DNA of 64,000 nt from CAMLJR01 sp964500675 (lineage in GTDB: Bacteria; Pseudomonadota; Gammaproteobacteria; Pseudomonadales; CAMLJR01): assembly GCA_964500675.1 (NCBI GenBank), contig CAZCNY010000003.1, positions 301,500 to 365,499 of the forward strand, in the 5' to 3' direction. Positions 59,105 through 64,000 of this stretch are shown here, in pieces. A program made the translations under genes and the position numbers. The first letter of the stretch is position 1, and every line of letters begins with the position of its first letter. The notes beneath the pieces were generated by a model that was given only the letters and a program-made list of their open reading frames with translations, had not been told where the DNA came from and searched no databases.

Positions 59105-60082
59105 GTGAATACCGTCGCCGGTAAAGCCGCACAGCGCAGTGAGCTAAACAATATCGAGAGAAATAACAGCGCGGCGGCGTCAATCGATACCGATGGGCGC
59201 GGTAAACGCGGTTTTTACAAAAAAAATAACTCGCACGGAAAAAATAATTCGCACGGAAAAAATAAAAAGCAGTATGCAGACAAGCTCGGTACCTGGTCGT
59301 TCGCGATGGCCGTTATCGCCGCGCTGATTTTCGGCTGGTTGCAGCGTGGCGAATATTATCTCACCGCGGCGCACGGTATCGGCTATGCGCTCGGCATTGT
59401 CGGCGGCAGCATGATGCTGTTGCTGTTGTTGTATCCGCTGCGCAAGCGTCTGAGTTTTATGGGACGTTGGCTGCCGCTGCGGTATTGGTTTCGCACGCAT
59501 ATGATTTTTGGTGTTATCGGCCCCCTGTGCATTTTGTATCACTGCAATTTCCATCTCGGCGCCGCCAACAGCAACATCGCGCTGCTGTGCATGGGGCTCA
59601 TGGTCGGCAGCGGTTTGGTCGGCCGTTTCATCTACGGAAAAATTCACTATGGGCTCTACGGCCAGCGCGCCACCTTGCAAGAAATGCAAAAAGAAATGCA
59701 GGCGTCCGAGCAGATGCTGCGCAATGAGAGCGCGTCGGGGTTGACTCCAGAGACGCTTGAGCGTCTGCGTCAACTCGAAATTTTTGCGTTGCAACGACGC
59801 GGCTTCGGCGGCAGCTGCGCGCGGGTGTTCGCGATTAACGGCCGCATTCGCGCCGAACGTAAACGGGTGCGCGCGCAACTCTACGCCGCGCCGCAATTGA
59901 GCATGGAGGTCAAGCGCACGGCGTTCGCGCAGGTGCAAACGTTTCTCGCCATCATCAAGCGCATCGCCGGTATCAGTCTGTACGAACGATTATTTTCGCT
60001 GTGGCACGTACTGCACATGCCGATATTTTTTATGCTGGTGATTACCGGGCTGATTCACGTCTACGCGGTGCACTTGTATTGA
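59105..60082 (+). CDS. b-type membrane cytochrome (ferric-reductase-like)
   Basis: 325 residues from GTG with GAGGTGA upstream. The N-terminal 60 residues are polar and include a repeated NNSHGK. Helices follow: SFAMAVIAALIFGWLQ, then GIGYALGIVGGSMMLLLLLY, then MIFGVIGPLCILYHCNFHLG, then LCMGLMVGSGLVGRFIYG and HMPIFFMLVITGLIHVYAVH. Candidate heme ligands are the His in TAAHGIGY, RTHMIF, LYHCNFH and LWHVLHM/LIHVYAVH, enough for two b hemes. A long charged loop (residues 180-275) separates the last helices. I infer a transmembrane electron conduit from the flavoprotein side to the multiheme cytochromes. Confidence 0.8.
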   Translation: MNTVAGKAAQRSELNNIERNNSAAASIDTDGRGKRGFYKKNNSHGKNNSHGKNKKQYADKLGTWSFAMAVIAALIFGWLQRGEYYLTAAHGIGYALGIVGGSMMLLLLLYPLRKRLSFMGRWLPLRYWFRTHMIFGVIGPLCILYHCNFHLGAANSNIALLCMGLMVGSGLVGRFIYGKIHYGLYGQRATLQEMQKEMQASEQMLRNESASGLTPETLERLRQLEIFALQRRGFGGSCARVFAINGRIRAERKRVRAQLYAAPQLSMEVKRTAFAQVQTFLAIIKRIAGISLYERLFSLWHVLHMPIFFMLVITGLIHVYAVHLY

Positions 60083-60128
60083 CATTATGTTCGTATTGAA
60101 TCGGTGGTTCTGCTGAAGCAACGAAACG

Positions 60129-61757
60129 ATGAGCGCAGATAAATCCAAATTTAAAGCGCGGCGCACGAGGCGAGGGATGGCGGGCCGAAGCATCGTCTTT
60201 TTGCTGCTGAGTGTGTGCGCGATGCTCGCGAACGCCGACGCTATCAATTTTAAAACGCTGCTGATGCCGGGAAAATTGATCGAGGGGCACGCGAAATTGG
60301 AAAGCGATTGCAGCAAGTGTCATGCCTCGTTCGCCAAGCAGGCGCAGGATCAGTTGTGTGTGCAGTGCCACGATACGATCGCAGCCGATATCGCCAAACA
60401 GCGCGGATTTCACGGCAAGCTCGATCAGCAAACCGCGCTGGCGTGCACGCAATGCCACACCGATCACCAGGGGCGCGATGCCGATATTCTTGGCCTCGAT
60501 CGCGATACCTTCAATCATGCCGTCACCGATTTTAAACTCGAAGGCAGGCACGCCGATCTCGCCTGCGCGAGTTGCCACGAGCAGGGCAAGAAATATCGGG
60601 CCGCGAATAGCGCGTGTTATTCCTGTCACCGCGCCGACGATCGCCATCGCGGTGCGCTCGGCCAGCAGTGCGCAAGCTGCCATAACCCCGGCAGCTGGAA
60701 ACAAACCCGCTTCGATCACAGTAAAACGCAATTTGCCTTGAAGGGCCGTCATCAAGAAACCAGTTGCGGCGCGTGTCACCCGAGCGAGCAATATAAAAAC
60801 ACGCCGCAAACCTGCGCGGCGTGCCACACCTTGAACGATGTGCATCGCGGTGCCAACGGCGATCAGTGTCAACGCTGCCACGATGAAAAAAGCTGGAAAA
60901 AATCGACGTTCGATCACGCGCGCGATGCGCATTTCGCGCTGCGCGGCGCGCATGCGACAACGCGTTGCGACAGCTGTCATCGAGAGGGAAAGTTCGACGC
61001 TAAATTAAAAACCACGTGTGTCGCCTGCCATCGCACCGACGATATTCACACCGGTAAAAACGGCGAGCGCTGCGAATCGTGTCACAACGAATCAGCGTGG
61101 TCGCAGCGGAAATTCGATCACAACACCGCGACGCAATTTATGTTGCGCGGCAAGCATGCGGATGTCGCCTGCAATGCCTGCCATCGCGGCAACGTGCACG
61201 ATCCATTGCCCGATAATTGCAACGGCTGCCATCGCCTCGACGATGTGCACAAAGGCCAGCAGGGTGAGCGCTGCGAAAATTGTCACAATGAAAACGGTTG
61301 GAAAAATAACGTCGCATTCGATCATGCCAAAACACAATTTCCGTTAGCGGGTCTGCACGCGGTGGTGCCGTGCGAAGGTTGTCATATCAGCGCGGCTTTC
61401 AAAGGTACAGCGACGCGTTGCGTTGCCTGCCATAAAAAAGACGACAAGCATAAAGGCTCGTTCGGCGCTAAATGCGATTCCTGTCACACCACCAAAGGTT
61501 GGAAACGCGTGCTGTTCGATCACTCGAAAACGCAATTTCCGCTCACCGGTAAACACGCAGAAACGGCGTGTACCGATTGCCATCGCGAACCTGCGGATAG
61601 GGTGAAACTGGCGCGCGATTGTTATAGCTGTCATGCCGCCGATGACGAACACGACGGCCGCTTCGGGCGCTATTGCGAACGCTGCCACAACACCGTCGAT
61701 TTTAAAGACGTCGATATCAAAACCATTAATTTTCAAAAGTCAGACCCGCTGCATTGA
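60129..61757 (+). CDS. 21-heme periplasmic/extracellular cytochrome c
   Basis: 542 residues. A basic N-region (KARRTRRGMAGR) and signal core (SIVFLLLSVCAMLANADA) are followed by 21 CxxCH heme sites, counted directly. After an opening group of three, six modules of about 66 residues repeat. Each holds three CxxCH sites plus the phrase FDHSKTQFALKGRH (variants FDHARDAHF, FDHNTATQF, FDHAKTQFP). The extra His in FDH and GRH/GKH could be distal ligands. The cytochrome c3-like family is clear, but this length is unusual. It is followed 25 bp later by a second multiheme gene. Confidence 0.93.
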   Translation: MSADKSKFKARRTRRGMAGRSIVFLLLSVCAMLANADAINFKTLLMPGKLIEGHAKLESDCSKCHASFAKQAQDQLCVQCHDTIAADIAKQRGFHGKLDQQTALACTQCHTDHQGRDADILGLDRDTFNHAVTDFKLEGRHADLACASCHEQGKKYRAANSACYSCHRADDRHRGALGQQCASCHNPGSWKQTRFDHSKTQFALKGRHQETSCGACHPSEQYKNTPQTCAACHTLNDVHRGANGDQCQRCHDEKSWKKSTFDHARDAHFALRGAHATTRCDSCHREGKFDAKLKTTCVACHRTDDIHTGKNGERCESCHNESAWSQRKFDHNTATQFMLRGKHADVACNACHRGNVHDPLPDNCNGCHRLDDVHKGQQGERCENCHNENGWKNNVAFDHAKTQFPLAGLHAVVPCEGCHISAAFKGTATRCVACHKKDDKHKGSFGAKCDSCHTTKGWKRVLFDHSKTQFPLTGKHAETACTDCHREPADRVKLARDCYSCHAADDEHDGRFGRYCERCHNTVDFKDVDIKTINFQKSDPLH

Positions 61758-61782
61758 CGACAATGTGCGAGGAATCGCTGTC

Positions 61783-63243
61783 ATGAATAATGCGAACATG
61801 AAAGTCCGTCGAACTATTGCACGCGCGTTGCAATGCTGCGCAGCGTTGTTGTTCGTGTTGTTGAGCAGTGCAGGGTTCGCGCGCGCGGCCGACTTCGATC
61901 ATCTCAAAACCGGATTTCCGCTCGAAGGCCCGCACGAACATTTAGCGTGCGAAAGCTGCCACGTGCGCGGGCAATTCAAAGGCACGCCGCGCCATTGCGC
62001 GGGTTGTCACACGCCGGGCAGCATGGTGTCGGCATCGGGAAAAACGCCGAACCATATCAATTCCAGCGACGATTGCGCGGCGTGTCATCGCGGTGGCACA
62101 CACTGGGATATCGTCACGCGTGTCGACCACAACGCGGTGAACGGCAGTTGCGGCAGCTGCCACAATAATCGTATCGCCGCGGGCAAACCGGCGGGGCATA
62201 TTCAATCGAGCAACGATTGTCAGGCCTGTCACAACACCAGCTTATGGACATCGGCGCGTTTCGATCACACCGGCATCACCGGCAATTGCGTGAGTTGCCA
62301 CAACGGTACGACGGCGCAAGGCAAACCGGCCGATCATGTGCCGGCGAGCAATGCGTGCGAGAGCTGTCATACGACGAGCGCGTGGACACCCGCGCGTTTC
62401 GATCACGCCGGCATCAGCGGCAATTGCGCGAGCTGTCATAACGGCACGCGCTTCGCCGGTAAATCGCGCACTCACATCGCGACGACTAACACGTGCGAGG
62501 CGTGCCATAACACACTGGTGTGGACGCCGCCGACGCGTGTCGATCACACGCAGGTGATGGGCAGTTGCGCGAGCTGCCACAACGGCACTACGGCAACCGG
62601 AAAAAATCCGACGCATATCGCGAGCACGAATGCGTGCGATGCGTGTCACTCAACGACGGCGTGGAATCCTGCGATTCGCGTCGATCACACGCAAGTCATC
62701 GGTACGTGTGCGAGCTGCCATAACGGCACGACGGCGACGGGCAAACCGAGCAATCACGTTCAGACGGCCAGCGATTGCGGCACTTGTCACAGCACCGTGG
62801 CGTGGACACCCGCAGGGTTCGATCACACCGGCGTCACGAGCGGTTGCTCTCGCTGTCACAACGGCACCACAGCGACAGGCAAATCGAGCAATCACATCGC
62901 GAGCACGAATACGTGCGAAGCCTGCCACAACACCGCGGCGTGGAATCCCGTCACGCGCGTCGATCACACACAGGTCACGGGCTCTTGCTATAGCTGCCAC
63001 AACGGCACGATTGCGACGGGAAAACCGATCACGCACATCAACACAACCAATACCTGCGACGCTTGCCATAGCACGAGCACGTGGAATCCGATCACGCGCA
63101 TGGATCACACGCAGGCGATCGGCCGCTGCGATAGCTGCCATCTGGCCGACAAACCGCGCGATCATCCCAATACGGGCGGCAAGGATTGCGGTGATTCGAG
63201 TTGCCACGGCACGGCGCACAACTACACGTCGTGGAATAAGTAA
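61783..63243 (+). CDS. Repeat-built multiheme cytochrome c (18 CxxCH plus one CX4CH)
   Basis: 486 residues from ATG 61783. Signal CCAALLFVLLSSAGFARA. The opening DFDHLKTGFPLEGPHEH echoes the 21-heme protein's module phrase. From about residue 114 eight repeats of about 46 residues follow, each with one CxxCHNGTTATGK site, a NHI/DHV histidine, a CxxCH-x-TxAW site and a DHT histidine. That gives two hemes and two spare His per unit, as needed for bis-His ligation. The final site is CGDSSCH (CX4CH). TAATG overlap couples it to the next gene. Inferred role: extracellular electron conduction. Confidence 0.93.
   Translation: MNNANMKVRRTIARALQCCAALLFVLLSSAGFARAADFDHLKTGFPLEGPHEHLACESCHVRGQFKGTPRHCAGCHTPGSMVSASGKTPNHINSSDDCAACHRGGTHWDIVTRVDHNAVNGSCGSCHNNRIAAGKPAGHIQSSNDCQACHNTSLWTSARFDHTGITGNCVSCHNGTTAQGKPADHVPASNACESCHTTSAWTPARFDHAGISGNCASCHNGTRFAGKSRTHIATTNTCEACHNTLVWTPPTRVDHTQVMGSCASCHNGTTATGKNPTHIASTNACDACHSTTAWNPAIRVDHTQVIGTCASCHNGTTATGKPSNHVQTASDCGTCHSTVAWTPAGFDHTGVTSGCSRCHNGTTATGKSSNHIASTNTCEACHNTAAWNPVTRVDHTQVTGSCYSCHNGTIATGKPITHINTTNTCDACHSTSTWNPITRMDHTQAIGRCDSCHLADKPRDHPNTGGKDCGDSSCHGTAHNYTSWNK
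62122..63141 (+). repeat. About 46-codon diheme tandem repeat in the multiheme cytochrome
   Basis: Eight DH(T/A/N)-starting units run from DHNAVNGSC to DHTQAIGRC (the last truncated), about 138-141 bp apart. Neighbouring units are very similar at DNA level in the CxxCHNGTTATG part, showing repeated duplication. Confidence 0.9.
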
Positions 63244-64000
63244 TGCGATTGTGGTGGCTGAGATTGCGGCGTGCGCAATGGATTATTTTCGCGGGATTTT
63301 TCGCAGCACTCGCCGGTGCATTGCCGGCGCGCGCGAGCAGTGTGGTGGATCGCGCCGAAATTCGCGTTGCCGATCAATACGCCGATATCGAAATCAAATT
63401 CAACGTGCCGATCAATATCGGCGCGTATGCGCCTACCGTTCACGGTGAATTGTTGCAAGTCAATATCGAACTGCCGGCCGATGTCGAGGCGAGCGATGCC
63501 GCGCGGCTCGGCGCTACCGAGTGGATTGCCGGCAGTCAGCCGAGCGCATTTACATTGTATGAATATCTGCGCTTCGATCGCGCGCGCGCGCCCAATCGCG
63601 GACGCATCGTCATTAAATTTTTGCACGATGTCGATTTTACGGTTTACAAAAGTTTGGATTCGCGCGCGGTGGTGATTTCAATTTTAAGGGCGGATGTGCC
63701 GAAATTGCGGCCGCCAAAATTATCGGGGCAGTCAAAACTATTGCCCGCAAGCCCGCTAGCATCGCAGCCGGTCGCGAAGTCAGAAACGCAACCGGCACCG
63801 CAGCCTGATCAGAAAGCGGTGGAGCTTACCGCGCTCGCATCGCCATCGAATATTGATTCGCAAAGTAAACGCGAACCTGCACCGACGTTGCCAAAAAATG
63901 GCGAACAAGATGGCAGCCGCGATTTTACCGAATTATCAAAATATACTGCACCTGCACCTGCACCTGCACCTGCACCTGCACCTGCACCTGCACCTGCACC
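63243..64000 (+). CDS. Exported protein with Ala-Pro linker, 3' end outside window
   Basis: About 252 residues are visible, with no stop before the window ends. A basic N-terminus (MRLWWLRLRRAQW) and signal core (IIFAGFFAALAGALPARA) lead into a compact domain (about 34-145: ASSVVDRAEIRVADQYADIE, IKFNVPINIGAYAPTVHGEL, RIVIKFLHDVDFTVYKSLDS) that looks beta-rich, somewhat like AMIN/pilus-secretin N-domains. A Pro/Ser/Gln-rich region follows, then Ala-Pro repeats from codon 236 on. The start overlaps the cytochrome stop (TAATG), so it belongs to the cluster. It may be an anchor, assembly or cell-wall factor; identity unknown. Confidence 0.75.
   Translation, partial: MRLWWLRLRRAQWIIFAGFFAALAGALPARASSVVDRAEIRVADQYADIEIKFNVPINIGAYAPTVHGELLQVNIELPADVEASDAARLGATEWIAGSQPSAFTLYEYLRFDRARAPNRGRIVIKFLHDVDFTVYKSLDSRAVVISILRADVPKLRPPKLSGQSKLLPASPLASQPVAKSETQPAPQPDQKAVELTALASPSNIDSQSKREPAPTLPKNGEQDGSRDFTELSKYTAPAPAPAPAPAPAPAPA
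63948..64000 (+). repeat. GCACCT hexamer array (Ala-Pro), continuing past the window
   Basis: At least 53 bp of identical GCACCT units encoding (Ala-Pro)n. Unlike the older mixed-codon array at 22253-22480, every copy is the same, so this is a young, probably length-variable repeat. Confidence 0.95.

Noticed and set aside
62122..63141. Regular repeats considered as a CRISPR array
   Set aside because: The repeats are in-frame protein modules with conserved heme sites throughout, with no unique spacers.
60042..63219. Long minus-strand frames opposite the multiheme genes
   Set aside because: They are shadows produced by repeated CxxCH codons; the plus-strand heme motifs and signal peptides are decisive.

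Overview
The window comes from a gammaproteobacterium, most likely near Pseudomonadales/Cellvibrionales. The grounds are gene content: SutA (RNA polymerase-binding regulator), soluble transhydrogenase SthA, DUF484, DUF1820, DUF3301, class I adenylate cyclase, an RpoH of gammaproteobacterial type, and conserved orders such as miaB-phoH-ybeY-corC, ybgA-phr, cmoA-cmoB, lptM-lysA-dapF-DUF484 and ftsY-ftsE-ftsX-rpoH. Base composition looks moderately GC-rich by eye. I see no tRNA, rRNA, transposase, integrase or CRISPR array. Most of the window is chromosomal housekeeping.

Layout. 1-3639 (-): miaB, phoH, ybeY and the 5' part of corC. 3787-8037: DUF1820 protein, a PLP aminotransferase, prpE, a small membrane protein and a PilZ protein. 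8075-12159: DUF1631 protein, ybgA and photolyase. 12443-18195: a one-protein receiver/PP2C phosphatase/ATPase regulator preceded by a 17-bp tandem repeat, two tandem beta-barrel outer membrane proteins and a Lon protease. 18205-21729: a large MASE1-PAS-GAF-PAS-GGDEF-EAL c-di-GMP protein. 22058-28732: a secreted protein with 38 Ala-Pro dipeptides, sthA, cmoB, cmoA, an orphan gene, yfbR, a spermidine-synthase-like protein and a DUF3301 protein. 28790-34845: comM and ubiK, then a nitrogen module in which a porin faces glnK-amtB-glnK. Both directions have recognisable sigma-54 promoters with an NtrC-type site between them. 34867-43987: tudS, sutA, yigB, DUF484, dapF, lysA, lptM, a DUF3187 protein and cyaA. 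44088-54484: mutM, ggt, a ferredoxin, coaD, rsmD, ftsY-ftsE-ftsX, rpoH, a DUF423 protein, trmB and a GNAT protein. rpoH has a perfect CIRCE operator upstream.

The most unusual region is 56625-64000. A membrane-anchored ferredoxin/flavoprotein whose FAD-closing motif lies before its Rossmann fold (a permuted order) is divergent from five genes: a CcmI-like TPR protein, a b-type membrane cytochrome, a 21-heme cytochrome c, a cytochrome with 18 CxxCH plus one CX4CH motif, and an exported protein with an Ala-Pro linker that runs off the window. Together they could carry electrons from NAD(P)H through the inner membrane to repeat-built periplasmic or extracellular cytochromes. This is inference; no terminal oxidant is visible.

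A second theme is recent short tandem duplication: 17-bp and 19-bp repeats between genes, and in-frame repeats of 6, 18, 21 and 24 bp inside coding regions (FtsX tail, ankyrin-protein signal peptide, cytochrome b N-terminus, Ala-Pro linkers).
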